Source of the DNA: Betaproteobacteria bacterium Ga0077526
Lineage (GTDB): Bacteria; Pseudomonadota; Gammaproteobacteria; Burkholderiales; Ga0077523
Assembly (NCBI GenBank): GCA_001464765.1
Contig: LNDV01000034.1
Coordinates: 1,277,469 to 1,341,468, forward strand
Direction of reading: 5' to 3'
Length of the DNA stretch: 64,000 bases
This document shows, in pieces, positions 26,292-35,532 of the stretch. The notes below the pieces were generated by a model. It had not been told where the DNA came from. It saw only the letters and a program-made list of their open reading frames with translations, and did not search any database. Position numbers and translations under genes: made by a program. Positions within the stretch are counted from its first letter, which is position 1. Each line of letters starts with the position of its first letter.

Positions 26292-27604
26292 AGGCCTCGG
26301 CCCTCGCGGGCAGCGACTCCGTCTTTGCCGCCTTCACCGACGCCGATACGATGCGGACCCTGCTGGGCGGCGCCGTGCGTGCGCTGTGGGACGACGCGCA
26401 CCGCATCGTGGAGTGCGAAGTCGCTCACGCCTGGCGCAAGACCTACGGCAAGGCAGCCTCGTGGCACAAGTCCCATCTCAAGGTGTGCTATCGCCTGCAT
26501 CTGGTCCGATCGGAGGAGTCGGTGGCGTTCCCGGTCTGGGTGCACGGCACTGCGCGACTCGGCGAATTCCCCGGTGACGACAAGGCGGCCGCCGCGATTT
26601 CCCACGGCGTCGCCACATTGCGGCTCCATCGCTTTCCGGAAGATGCGGGTCTGCCCCAGCTGCCGACGCTCGTCGATCCCGAGCGTGCGCGGGAGCGGAC
26701 CGAATCGTTGTTCGGCGCAGCCATCGGACCCGTGTCGGTCACCGTGCTCCGCTATCGACCCGGGGACCGCTGCTCGTTCCGGGTCGGTGAGGAAGCAGTC
26801 GGACGGCCGGCACTCGCCTGCGCATTCGCCAAGACCTATGCCGACGATGCGGGCGCGCTCGTGTTTCAGCGGCTTCGAACGCTGTTCCGCGAAGGCCGTG
26901 CGAGCGGCAACGTCTTCCCGGTTGCGGAGCCGCTCGCTTACGACGCGGCCACCCGCACCGTCTGGCAGCGATGGATCGACGGCGGCACGGTGGCCGAACT
27001 GACACGATCCGAAGGGTTCGCGGAACGCGTACAGCAGTGCGCGCGGGCTCTGGCTGGTCTGCACGCCGTGCAGGTCGACGGGCTGCCGGCCTGCGCCAGG
27101 GCCGTCCTGCTGCACGACACCCGCAAACGTGCGGCCAAGCTGGCGCTGGCCTACCCCCAAGCCACCGGGTCTCTCGAACGTACGCTCGACGCCCTTTCGC
27201 AGTCGATGGATGCGCTGCCGCTGGAAGCGCCGGTGACGATCCACGGCGACGTGCATCTCGAACAGTTTCTCGTGCAGGCGGAAGGCGTGGCCGTCGCCGA
27301 TATCGACGAGATGGCGCGCGGCGATGCCGAGCAGGATCTCGCGTCGCTGCTGGTGGATCTTCGACTGCGGGCAGCGGATTGTGGTCCCGGCGAGCCCTGG
27401 TCGGATGTGGCCGCCGAAGCGTACGGCCGTCAGGCAATGACGCCCGTTTCGCGCAGCCTGCTCGCCTGGCATGTCGCCCGTCACGGCATCGACAAGGCGT
27501 ACCGCCTCCACTGGCGGGACCGACCCGAGTTCACGCCCACCGTCATCCACCTCATTGCGTGGGCCGCCGAGTCGGCGCGTTCCCTCACGGAGGACCTGTC
27601 ATGA
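26288..27604 (+). CDS. APH-fold phosphotransferase family protein (second of pair)
   Basis: 438 aa from the ATG at 26288 (ATGA overlap). The catalytic loop is HGDVHLEQFLV (about residue 317), and the metal-binding Asp is in VADIDEMARGDAEQDLASLL. The loop Asn of the APH family is Gln here, as in maltokinase-type members (HGDLHLGQ), which points to a sugar substrate. It shares the YRPG(D/R)..C block with its neighbour, suggesting an old duplication. Arg- and Trp-rich ends and no membrane segment make it cytoplasmic. Exact substrate unknown. Confidence 0.74.
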   Translation: MKASALAGSDSVFAAFTDADTMRTLLGGAVRALWDDAHRIVECEVAHAWRKTYGKAASWHKSHLKVCYRLHLVRSEESVAFPVWVHGTARLGEFPGDDKAAAAISHGVATLRLHRFPEDAGLPQLPTLVDPERARERTESLFGAAIGPVSVTVLRYRPGDRCSFRVGEEAVGRPALACAFAKTYADDAGALVFQRLRTLFREGRASGNVFPVAEPLAYDAATRTVWQRWIDGGTVAELTRSEGFAERVQQCARALAGLHAVQVDGLPACARAVLLHDTRKRAAKLALAYPQATGSLERTLDALSQSMDALPLEAPVTIHGDVHLEQFLVQAEGVAVADIDEMARGDAEQDLASLLVDLRLRAADCGPGEPWSDVAAEAYGRQAMTPVSRSLLAWHVARHGIDKAYRLHWRDRPEFTPTVIHLIAWAAESARSLTEDLS

Positions 27605-29376
27605 GAACGGACTCGCGGCACTCCGCGCTGGGTCGGTTCATCCGCGACCAGCTGGCGCTGCGCTGGCGGACCATCGCGCTGGCCTTCGGCAGTCTGCTGG
27701 GCGCCATTGCCATGGACCTCGCGGCGCCCTGGCCCATCAAGATCGTCGTGGACCACGTGCTGCTCGGCAAGGGACTGCCCGACTCGCTCGGCTTCCTGCA
27801 GCCGCTGCTGGACCAGGGGTCGACGGTGACGCTGGTGGCCATGGCGTGTGCGATCGCGGGCATCGCGCTGCTTTCCGGCGCCTTCGCGTATCTGCAGACC
27901 TTTCTCAGCGCCCGCGTCGGCCACGAACTCGTGTTTGCCCTGCGCCGCGAACTCTTCTCGCACCTGCAGCGCATGTCCCTGGCCTTCCACCGGCGCAATC
28001 GCTCCGGTGAGCTGATGACCAAGGTGACTTCGGACACGACGCTGCTGCGTGACGCGCTTTCGGACTGGGCGGTGAAGGCCGTGGCCGAGGTGCTGCTGCT
28101 CGCCGCGGTGCTCGCGGTCATGGTGAGCATGAACTGGCAGCTCGCGCTCGTGGTGTTCGTGACCCTGCCGCTGCTGTTCGTGCTGCTCCTGTACCTCAAC
28201 CGGAAGATCCGCCTCTCGGCGCGCGAACAGCGCAGGTCCGAAGGCCGGATCGTGAGCCGGCTGAACGACGTGCTGAGCTCCATCGCCCTGGTGCAGGCCT
28301 TCGGCCGCGAGGACTACGAGCAGGCGCGCTTCGAAGTGGACAGTGCGCAGAGCCTGGAAGCGGGGATCGTCAGCTCCCGCACAGCAGCGGCCGTCTCCAA
28401 GGCTGTGGGATTCGTCTCCGCAGTGGGCATGGCTGGAACGGTGCTCGTAGGCGGGTTGTTCGCCGTGCGAGGTGCGCTGACGCCCGGTGAGCTTCTTATC
28501 TTCGTCGCCTACGTGAACAGTCTCTACAAGCCCATCCGGGATCTCGGCAAGCTGTGGGCGAAGTTCTCGCGGGCGAAGGTGAGCGCGGAGCGGATCGGCG
28601 AACTGCTCGATCTGGAGCCCGAGATCCGTGACGCTGCGGATGCCGTGCCCGTGACGCGCCTGCAGGGTGACGTTGAGTTCGACCGCGTGACTTTCGGCTA
28701 CGACGGCCGCAAGCCTGTCCTGGATAGTGTGAGCTTCCGTATCCGTGCCGGCGAGCACGTTGCGCTCATCGGTCCGTCAGGCAGCGGCAAGTCCACGCTG
28801 GTGAATCTGATGCTCCGGCTCTACGAGCCGCAAGCCGGCGCTGTGCGGATCGACGGCCGCTCGCTCGATGCCTACACCCGGGAGTCGTTGCGGGCCCGGA
28901 TCGGCATCGTGCTCCAGGACACCGTGCTCGTCGGCGCGACGATCCGCGAGAACATCGGCTATGGACGGCCGGACGCCTCGATCGACGAGATCGAAGCGGC
29001 GGCGCGGCAGGCCAGCGCGCACGGCTTCATCGAGACCATGCCGCAGGGGTACGACTCCGTCGTCGGCGAGCGCGGCTGCACGCTGTCCGGCGGGCAGCGG
29101 CAGCGCATCTGTCTCGCGAGAACGCTCGTCAAGCGTCCCGACCTGCTGATCCTCGACGAGGCGACCTCCGCAGTCGACGCGTTCACCGCCGCAGCCATTC
29201 ACCAGGCTGTGGAAGGCCTCAACGCCGGGCGCACCACGATCGTGATCGGACATCAGTACCTCGCGCTGCACGAGTTCGACCGCGTTCTCGAACTGCGCGA
29301 CGGCCGTATCACCGATGTCACCGACCGCGAGCGCGATCGCGTGTCCGTCACCAGTGCCCCGAGGATTGACCCATGA
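27601..29376 (+). CDS. MsbA-type ABC exporter (fused membrane and ATPase domains)
   Basis: 591 aa from the ATG at 27601 (ATGA overlap). Six membrane helices lie within about residues 18-310, followed by the ATPase domain: Walker A GPSGSGKSTL (about 394-403), Q-loop VLQDTVLVGATIRENI, signature LSGGQRQRICLARTL, Walker B LLILDEATSAVD. The H-loop His is in IVIGHQY. Half-transporters of this class flip lipids or lipid-linked glycans outward, so in this operon it is the likely inner-membrane exporter of the product. No Wzx, Wzy or synthase-type polymerase is present in the operon. Confidence 0.9.
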   Translation: MRTDSRHSALGRFIRDQLALRWRTIALAFGSLLGAIAMDLAAPWPIKIVVDHVLLGKGLPDSLGFLQPLLDQGSTVTLVAMACAIAGIALLSGAFAYLQTFLSARVGHELVFALRRELFSHLQRMSLAFHRRNRSGELMTKVTSDTTLLRDALSDWAVKAVAEVLLLAAVLAVMVSMNWQLALVVFVTLPLLFVLLLYLNRKIRLSAREQRRSEGRIVSRLNDVLSSIALVQAFGREDYEQARFEVDSAQSLEAGIVSSRTAAAVSKAVGFVSAVGMAGTVLVGGLFAVRGALTPGELLIFVAYVNSLYKPIRDLGKLWAKFSRAKVSAERIGELLDLEPEIRDAADAVPVTRLQGDVEFDRVTFGYDGRKPVLDSVSFRIRAGEHVALIGPSGSGKSTLVNLMLRLYEPQAGAVRIDGRSLDAYTRESLRARIGIVLQDTVLVGATIRENIGYGRPDASIDEIEAAARQASAHGFIETMPQGYDSVVGERGCTLSGGQRQRICLARTLVKRPDLLILDEATSAVDAFTAAAIHQAVEGLNAGRTTIVIGHQYLALHEFDRVLELRDGRITDVTDRERDRVSVTSAPRIDP

Positions 29377-30566
29377 AGCCGGCCCTGCTTCTTTACTGCC
29401 AGCATTCGGTGGGCATCGGCCACCTCATGCGTTCCCTCGCGATCGCCGAGGCGCTCAGCCGGACTTTCCGGGTCGTGTTCCTGAACGGCGGCGTGTTCCC
29501 GCCGGGCGTCACGGCGCCCCGGCACATGGAGATCATCGATCTGCCACCCCTCGGTCTCGAGGACCGGCAGCTCGTGAGCCGGGGCGGCGAGCAGGACGTG
29601 GAGCGAGTGAAGGCGTTTCGCCGCGAGATGATCCTCGGCACGTACGACAGGGTGCGGCCGGCGGTCGTGCTGGTGGAGCTGTTTCCCTTCGGCCGGAAGA
29701 AGTTCGCCTACGAACTCCTGCCGCTGCTCAAGCGCGCGCGCCGCGCTCCAGCGCCTCGCCCCCGAGTCTGGTGCAGCGTGCGCGACATCCTGGTCGCCGC
29801 GCGGCCGGATCAGCAGCACCACGACGATCGCGCGCGCTGGCTCTGCGACCGCTACTTCGACGGCGTGCTTGTGCATGCCGACCCGCTGCTCGCCGAGTTC
29901 TCCGAATCGTTTCGCCCGTCCCGACCGATGGGTGTGCCTGTGCACTACACGGGGTTCGTCACCCGCAGCGAAGCGACGGTGCCGGCGCCCGCACGCGGGG
30001 ATCACATTCTCGTGTCGGCCGGTGGCGGACTTGCCGGGGGCCCGCTTCTGCGTGCGGCAGTCGCTGCGCACGCGCTACTGCCGTCTGACCGTCGACCGCC
30101 CATGCGTGTCGTGGCCGGCCCGTTTCTCCCGGAGTCCGACTGGGAAGCCCTGCAGGCAGCGGTGCAGTCGAACGCCGCCATCGAACTGGTCCGCAGCGTG
30201 CCGGATCTCGGGGCGGAGATGCGACGTGCCGCAGTCTCCGTGAGCCAGTGCGGCTACAACACGGCCATGGACATCCTTGGTGCACGAGTGCCGGCGCTGG
30301 TGGTGCCCTATGCGGAGCAGCGGGAGGACGAACAGACCAATCGTGCTCGCAGGCTGGCAGCGCTCGGACTGATGCGAGTCCTCGAACCCGTGGCGCTCAC
30401 GCCTCAAGCACTGGCGGTGGAGATCGCTGCCACGCTGCCGTTTCGCCCGACCGCTTCGACGCTGGCGCTGGACGGCGGACCGAAGACTGCGGCGATCGTC
30501 GCACGCGACTACGAGGAAGTTTCGTTGCACAACGACCCACGCGAGGGGCGGCAACGTGTGGCTTGA
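29373..30566 (+). CDS. MurG-like predicted glycosyltransferase (second)
   Basis: 397 aa, ATG overlapping the previous stop. N-terminal glycine loop YCQHSVGIGHLMRSLAIAEA; C-terminal donor region LVSAGGGLAGG and VSQCGYNTAMDILG, then PALVVPYAEQREDEQTNRA. It is the same group as the operon's first gene (GYNT motif shared) but not close to it. It is soluble or peripheral. It overlaps the next gene by 11 bp, suggesting coupled translation. Having two MurG-like enzymes separated by six other genes in one operon suggests distinct glycosylation steps. Confidence 0.82.
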   Translation: MKPALLLYCQHSVGIGHLMRSLAIAEALSRTFRVVFLNGGVFPPGVTAPRHMEIIDLPPLGLEDRQLVSRGGEQDVERVKAFRREMILGTYDRVRPAVVLVELFPFGRKKFAYELLPLLKRARRAPAPRPRVWCSVRDILVAARPDQQHHDDRARWLCDRYFDGVLVHADPLLAEFSESFRPSRPMGVPVHYTGFVTRSEATVPAPARGDHILVSAGGGLAGGPLLRAAVAAHALLPSDRRPPMRVVAGPFLPESDWEALQAAVQSNAAIELVRSVPDLGAEMRRAAVSVSQCGYNTAMDILGARVPALVVPYAEQREDEQTNRARRLAALGLMRVLEPVALTPQALAVEIAATLPFRPTASTLALDGGPKTAAIVARDYEEVSLHNDPREGRQRVA

Positions 30567-31308
30567 TCCCGTTCGCCAGGCGCTGGACGCGCGCCGCGAC
30601 GGCGTCGACGTGTTCTTTCGGGACGACGACGCCGGCTGGGACGACGCCCGCCTGTTCCAGCTGCTCGACGTCTTTGCCGACTACGAAACGCCGATCGACC
30701 TCGCCGTCATTCCCATGGCGCTGACAGCGTCGCTCGCCACACAACTGGTACGACGCAGGCATGGTCGCGGGGATCTGCTCGGCCTCCATCAGCACGGCTG
30801 CAGGCATGTGAATCACGAGACCGCCGGACGCAAGTGCGAGTTCGGCCCGACCCGCGCCCGCGGGGACCAGTGGCGGGACCTCGTCGAAGGTCAGGCGCGC
30901 CTCGAGGAAATGCTGGGGCAGGTGGATCCGATCTTCACGCCGCCCTGGAATCGCTGCACCGAAGTCACGGCCGACTGCCTGGAGAACCTCGGATTCGCCA
31001 CGCTCTCGCAGGATCGGACGGCGCCGAGGCTGGGCAGCGGATTTCTCGGACGCTTGCCGGTGGCCGTGGACTGGTGCAAGTGGCGCGAAGCCGACGACCG
31101 CGAGTGGGTGACGCTCGGCGAGCACATCGCCGATGCGCTCCGCGCGGGCGAAGGCCCCGTCGGAATCATGCTTCACCACGCGGTGATGGACGAAGGAGAT
31201 CACCGTCGTCTCGCCTCGCTTCTCTCGCTGCTCGCCCGAACGGGCAGGGTGCAGCGTCACCGGATGCTCACGCTCGCGCGCAACCGTACGCCCGAGCTCC
31301 ACCCATAA
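30556..31308 (+). CDS. Polysaccharide deacetylase-like protein
   Basis: 250 aa with a GTG start preceded by GAGGGG. The NodB-fold metal pair is seen in VFFRDDDAGWDD (about residue 20), and HQHGCRHVNHE (about residue 78) supplies the metal histidines. FTPPWNRCT is the usual third block, and LHHAVMD carries the late His. No signal peptide is visible, so it may act on a cytoplasmic, lipid-linked intermediate. It would remove acetyl groups from amino sugars if active. This is the ninth gene of the operon; the porin follows after 22 bp. Confidence 0.8.
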   Translation: MWLDPVRQALDARRDGVDVFFRDDDAGWDDARLFQLLDVFADYETPIDLAVIPMALTASLATQLVRRRHGRGDLLGLHQHGCRHVNHETAGRKCEFGPTRARGDQWRDLVEGQARLEEMLGQVDPIFTPPWNRCTEVTADCLENLGFATLSQDRTAPRLGSGFLGRLPVAVDWCKWREADDREWVTLGEHIADALRAGEGPVGIMLHHAVMDEGDHRRLASLLSLLARTGRVQRHRMLTLARNRTPELHP

Positions 31309-31330
31309 GGTCTGTCCGAAAGCGGTTCCC

Positions 31331-33199
31331 ATGACCAAGCGTTTCGTTCGAAAGTCGGTGGCGGCGCTGTTCGCGCTCCCTGTTGCGTTGAGTTCTTCCG
31401 TCGCGTGTGCCGATGAATACCTGGGCAAGGCGTTCCGCGTCACCGGTCCGATGGCGGGGCAAGGTCTGCGGGTGGAGCGCATCCAGTGGCGCGAACCCGA
31501 GGACGACGCCGACCGCGGTCAGGTCGTCGGCAACGTGAAACGCCTGGATGCCGGCAGCCGGCGCTTCGCGGTCGGCCCGGTGGAGGTGGAATGGAACGAC
31601 AAGACGGAATGGCGGGATCTGGAGCAGGCTGCCTTCCGGGACGACCTTCTCGTGAAGGTCACCGGCCGGAACGATGCCGCCGGTCACCTCATGGCGAAGT
31701 CGATCGAGCCGAGCACCACCCGCGGCTGGCGTGAAGGCGATGTCCAGCTGACTGGTGTCGTGACTCGCAGCGAGCCCGCCGATGACGGCACGCGCCGGCT
31801 CAGCATCTTCGGCATTCCGGCCGACATGCCCCGACCCGGTTTCAATCGCGTGGAGTCGCTCACCCGCCGCCAGGATTCCCGAAGGCCGGAGAAGCCGCTC
31901 ACGGTGGAGTTTCTGGGCAGGCCCCTGCGCATCACCGGCGAGTACGACGCGACGCTGCGGGAGCGCCGCAACTACGTGCTGGACGATCGCCGCAACCCGA
32001 ACATCCGCGACGATCTCGTTCAGGAACTGCAGCTCGAATTCTTCTGGCGCTACTCTGACCGGGCTTACGTGTTCGTGGAAGGCAAGGCGTTGTACGAGGA
32101 CGAGTTCCGTCGCACGAACGGTACCGGTGATACGAGCGGCTATCTCGAACGCGGTCTCACCTGGCTGTTCGTCGACGGCTTTGCGCGCAACCGTGTCGGC
32201 CTGCAGTTCGGGCGCCAGAACGTGCGCGAGTTCCGCGAGTGGTGGTGGGACGCGGATCTCGATGGCGCCCGCCTCTACTTCGACGAAGGACCGCTGCACG
32301 CCGAGGTGGGGGTTGCCAAGGATGTGGCCCGCGTGGCCTCGCGCGATGCCGGCATCCTCCCGCATCGCCAGGGCCTCTATCGGGGTCTCGCCTCGGTGAG
32401 CTGGATGTGGGCGAGCCGCGAGACCCTGGACTTCTTCGTCATGCGGCAGCAGGACCTGTCCGAAACCCCGTTGCGCGGCACGCGCATCGACGAGATCCAT
32501 CAGGACACGAGCGACGCGAATCTCACCTGGTTCGGCGTTCGCGCCATCGGGCAGCGATCGCTCGACTCGTTCGGCACGATCCGCTACTGGGCCGACGCGG
32601 CCTGGGTCCGGGGGCGGGAGACGTTCACGGACTTCTCCAGCGCCGACATCGCGCGTGCACCCGTCGCCCATCGCGTGAGCGGCAGCGCTCTCGATGCGGG
32701 TGTGAGCTGGCAGACGCCCTGGCCGGGCAAGGTGGCGCTCACCGCGGGCTTCGCCCGTGCATCCGGGGACCGCGACGGCAACGACGAGATCGACAGCGGC
32801 TTTCGTCAGACGGGGCTGCACAAGAACAAGGGCCGCTTCTTCGGCGTGAACCGCTTCCGTTACTACGGCGAAGTGTCACGCCCGGAGCTGTCGAATCTCA
32901 ACGTGACCACGCTGGCGGTGGGCATCCCGTTCTTCGAGGCGAGCTCGGCAGAACTCGTCTACCACCGCTACTGGCAGAGTGTCGCGGCGACCACGATGCG
33001 AGACTTCCGCATCAGCGCCGATCTCGACGGACGCCAGCGGGACATCGGCGAGGAGTGGAATCTCGTGCTCGGCTTCCGCGATCTGCGTCAGGTGGATCTG
33101 ATCTTCACGGCGGGACTGTTCCGTGCCGGCTCGGCCTACGGGGCGTTCGCCGGCAAGACCGCGACCCTCCTCACGGGGGAAGTCGTGGTGTTCTTCTAG
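31331..33199 (+). CDS. AlgE-like outer-membrane export porin with N-terminal DUF5666-like domain
   Basis: 622 aa. Signal peptide about residues 1-27 (LFALPVALSSSVACA). A DUF5666-like beta domain follows (about 35-170): VVGNVKRLDAGSRRFAVGPVEVEW. The remaining 450 residues are an alternating-strand barrel of the alginate-export family (ELQLEFFWRYSDRAYVFVEG, LQFGRQNVREFREWWWD) ending in VVFF, the aromatic-terminal signature of outer-membrane barrels. AlgE forms the exit channel for alginate; this would be the exit for the operon's glycan. The extra DUF5666 domain is not part of AlgE and may bind the chain. Last gene of the operon. Confidence 0.85.
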   Translation: MTKRFVRKSVAALFALPVALSSSVACADEYLGKAFRVTGPMAGQGLRVERIQWREPEDDADRGQVVGNVKRLDAGSRRFAVGPVEVEWNDKTEWRDLEQAAFRDDLLVKVTGRNDAAGHLMAKSIEPSTTRGWREGDVQLTGVVTRSEPADDGTRRLSIFGIPADMPRPGFNRVESLTRRQDSRRPEKPLTVEFLGRPLRITGEYDATLRERRNYVLDDRRNPNIRDDLVQELQLEFFWRYSDRAYVFVEGKALYEDEFRRTNGTGDTSGYLERGLTWLFVDGFARNRVGLQFGRQNVREFREWWWDADLDGARLYFDEGPLHAEVGVAKDVARVASRDAGILPHRQGLYRGLASVSWMWASRETLDFFVMRQQDLSETPLRGTRIDEIHQDTSDANLTWFGVRAIGQRSLDSFGTIRYWADAAWVRGRETFTDFSSADIARAPVAHRVSGSALDAGVSWQTPWPGKVALTAGFARASGDRDGNDEIDSGFRQTGLHKNKGRFFGVNRFRYYGEVSRPELSNLNVTTLAVGIPFFEASSAELVYHRYWQSVAATTMRDFRISADLDGRQRDIGEEWNLVLGFRDLRQVDLIFTAGLFRAGSAYGAFAGKTATLLTGEVVVFF

Positions 33200-33203
33200 C
33201 AAG

Positions 33204-33224
33204 GTCCGCACAGATTGTGCGGAC
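33204..33224. terminator. Hairpin terminator between convergent genes
   Basis: Perfect 9-bp stem (GTCCGCACA / TGTGCGGAC) with a 3-nt loop, flanked by AA on one side and TTT on the other, 4 bp after the porin stop. It lies 6 bp before the end of the convergent serine hydrolase gene, so it may stop transcription from both sides, and it marks the end of the glycan operon. Confidence 0.8.
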
Positions 33225-33230
33225 TTTCCC

Positions 33231-34634
33231 TTACTTTCCCACTGCCTTCAGCACTTCCGCGACCAACCGGTGCGGATCGAACCGCTTGCCGTTCGGATCG
33301 ATGCCCGTGCGCACGACCACGAGGTCATGCCCCGGCACGACGGTCACGAACTGCCCCTTGTTGCCCGCAGTGGAGTAGGTGCCGGGCGGGATGCCGGGCA
33401 TTCCATCCAGCAGCCAGAACTGCCCGCCGTAGCCCCAGTCGTCCGCAGCCGGCGCCTTCGCGGGCGCCGGTGACGTGAGAAACCGGATCCAGCCCTCGGG
33501 CACGATGCGGCGACCGTTCCACACGCCGTCTGCGGAGAGCAGCAGGCCGAAGCGGGCGAGATCCCGTGCGGTGGTGTACGTCTGGCTCGAGCCGATGAAG
33601 TTGCCGAGGTGGTCGGTCTCAAATCGCGTCTGGTACATGCCGATCGGGTGGAACAGTTCCTCGTACGGGAAGCGCAGATAGGCGAGGTCGTCCTTCATGC
33701 GGGTGCGCAGGGCGTGCATGAGGAGCAGCGTGTCGTTGTTGGCGTACTTCCAGCGTTTGCCCGGCTCCGCCTCCAGCGTCGTCTTGGCCGCGGCGCTCAC
33801 GATGTCTTGCCCGCCGAAGTAGATGGCGTTCGTGTTGGCCCCGCCGCTGAAGAGTCCGCTCGACATCCACAGCAGGTGCTTGTAGGTGATCGACTGCCTC
33901 GGGTCGCCGGGATGGCTCCATTCGGGGATATCCGCGCGACCCTCGACGTCGAGGATGCCCTTCGACGCCGCGATGCCGATCAGGATGGCCGACATGCTCT
34001 TCGCGGTCGACCAGGTGCGGTAGCCACTACGGATGCCGAAGTGGGGGCGATAGCGCTCGGCCACGATCCGACCGTTCTTCAGCACGATCACGCCTGTGGT
34101 GACGATGCCCGGTGTGCCGAAGGAACGACCGTCGAAGGCGGCATCCAGCACTGGGCCGAGCGACGCGTAGCGGCTGTCGATTCCGTTTGCCGGGAGGTCC
34201 ACCTTGTCGCCGGCCGGAAAGGGTTGCGCGGACACATCGGGTGCACGGGGCAGGGCGACGTAGGGCAGACGAGGTACGTCGGCCATCGTCCAATGCGGCG
34301 GCAGGATCGTGCAGCCCATCGTGTCGCGCCACGCGGCGATGCGGACGATGCGGCCGCTCGGGTCCGTGGCCGTCACGAGGTGCCGGCGCTGATCGATCAC
34401 GGGGGCGGGATACGCCGGGTCGGACACGTCCGCGAGTTCCAGCTGGAGAATGTCCGCGAGCGGACGACCGGCCGAGAAATGTCCGGTGCACGTGAACAGC
34501 GCCCGATAGCCCGCGGAGATGAGCGGTTCCTTCTCTTCGGCGATGCCAGCCGGCCTCTCGTAAGGGGTGGCAGCGTGCGAGGAGCCGAAGCCGGCGAGAA
34601 GCAGAGCGAGAAGCGCGATCGAAGAGCGGGTCAT
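33231..34634 (-). CDS. Secreted serine hydrolase, beta-lactamase class C/esterase-like
   Basis: 467 aa from the ATG at 34634; an upstream in-frame ATG at 34697 would place 21 polar residues before the signal peptide (IALLALLLAGFGSSHA). The catalytic SxxK is STAKSM (about residue 236), the YxN motif is in KWKYANND, and a late GNKGQF segment fits the KTG position. A 170-residue N-terminal region precedes the catalytic domain, longer than in class C beta-lactamases and common in PBP-like esterases of unknown substrate. It is periplasmic. It is not evidence of antibiotic resistance. Confidence 0.83.
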   Translation of the reverse strand: MTRSSIALLALLLAGFGSSHAATPYERPAGIAEEKEPLISAGYRALFTCTGHFSAGRPLADILQLELADVSDPAYPAPVIDQRRHLVTATDPSGRIVRIAAWRDTMGCTILPPHWTMADVPRLPYVALPRAPDVSAQPFPAGDKVDLPANGIDSRYASLGPVLDAAFDGRSFGTPGIVTTGVIVLKNGRIVAERYRPHFGIRSGYRTWSTAKSMSAILIGIAASKGILDVEGRADIPEWSHPGDPRQSITYKHLLWMSSGLFSGGANTNAIYFGGQDIVSAAAKTTLEAEPGKRWKYANNDTLLLMHALRTRMKDDLAYLRFPYEELFHPIGMYQTRFETDHLGNFIGSSQTYTTARDLARFGLLLSADGVWNGRRIVPEGWIRFLTSPAPAKAPAADDWGYGGQFWLLDGMPGIPPGTYSTAGNKGQFVTVVPGHDLVVVRTGIDPNGKRFDPHRLVAEVLKAVGK

Positions 34635-34771
34635 GGTGTGAAGCGAAGAAGATGACCCGGTCGAGCGTATCACGCGCTTCGTGTGCATCAGGACCACACG
34701 GCCCTACCCCGCGACGGCCGCCGCGGGACAACGCCGGGTGATCGCGCGCGGCTTCGTGCCGGCGCTGGCGA

Positions 34772-35263
34772 TCAGTCGCGCAGTGCCGTGCTGTCGTTGC
34801 CGCACTGACGCGCGATGCGGCGCATCCAGATGGCGATCGTCTCGTGGGCCGTCAGCTGATTCGCGCGGGGCAGGTACTGAGTGTTGCCCAGTTCCGATGC
34901 CCACTGGAGCACCTGCGCGTCGGTGGCCTTCCACTCGTAGGCGTCGACCACCCACCGCTCGACCAGCTGGATGACCCAGGAAGGGGTGCCTTCCTGGTAG
35001 GGGTCGAACCGTACCTTTTCAAGGGGGAAGCGCTTTTCCCACCGGGCCCAAGCGATCATGCGGCCTGTGTCCAGCACGAGCGAACGGCATGCGGGTGCGG
35101 TGTAGGTTGGCGGCAGTTCGGGAGATTCCGGGTCCGCCTGCGCGTGACCGGAGAGGCCGAGGCCTGTCACGAGAGTCGCGAGGCCGAGAAAGCGCCGAAG
35201 CAGAAGCGCGAGCTTGCGGGACGGTGAAGCCAGTGCGGGGGACGCACCTCGATTCGAAAACAT
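34772..35263 (-). CDS. Hypothetical exported protein
   Basis: 163 aa, not recognised. The ATG at 35263 has AAGGAGG 7 nt upstream, a strong ribosome site that fixes the start. Signal peptide about residues 15-43 (RRFLGLATLVTGLGLSGHAQA). The mature part of about 120 residues has two cysteines (TAPACRS, RQCGND) that could form a disulfide, and many Trp residues (ARWEKRF, RWVVDAYEW, QWASELG). It is likely periplasmic. It is followed by the serine hydrolase gene in the same direction after 137 bp. Confidence 0.75.
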   Translation of the reverse strand: MFSNRGASPALASPSRKLALLLRRFLGLATLVTGLGLSGHAQADPESPELPPTYTAPACRSLVLDTGRMIAWARWEKRFPLEKVRFDPYQEGTPSWVIQLVERWVVDAYEWKATDAQVLQWASELGNTQYLPRANQLTAHETIAIWMRRIARQCGNDSTALRD

Positions 35264-35532
35264 GGACAGCCCTCCTTCATCGAGAATGAAACCTCCCCCG
35301 TGCGACAGCGCGCCGGTCCTGAGCCGTCCGGACCGGATGGGCATTTGCTGTCGCTTGTACCAGCTATCGGCCCGTAGTCGGAAATCCTTGAGCGAGAATC
35401 GTGCTCGATTGTTCCTGGCGGGCATGGTCCCACCGCGAACCGGGTGCTGCCATACGCTGCATGGCATAGCGCCGGGGAAGGCCCTCTGCAGCGGGGCTAT
35501 GACAGAATGCAGGCCCTCGTTCCACTGCCGCC

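Noticed and set aside
33231..34634. The serine hydrolase as an AmpC-type resistance enzyme
   Set aside because: SxxK and YxN are shared by many esterases; the long N-terminal region and the context do not support a lactamase.
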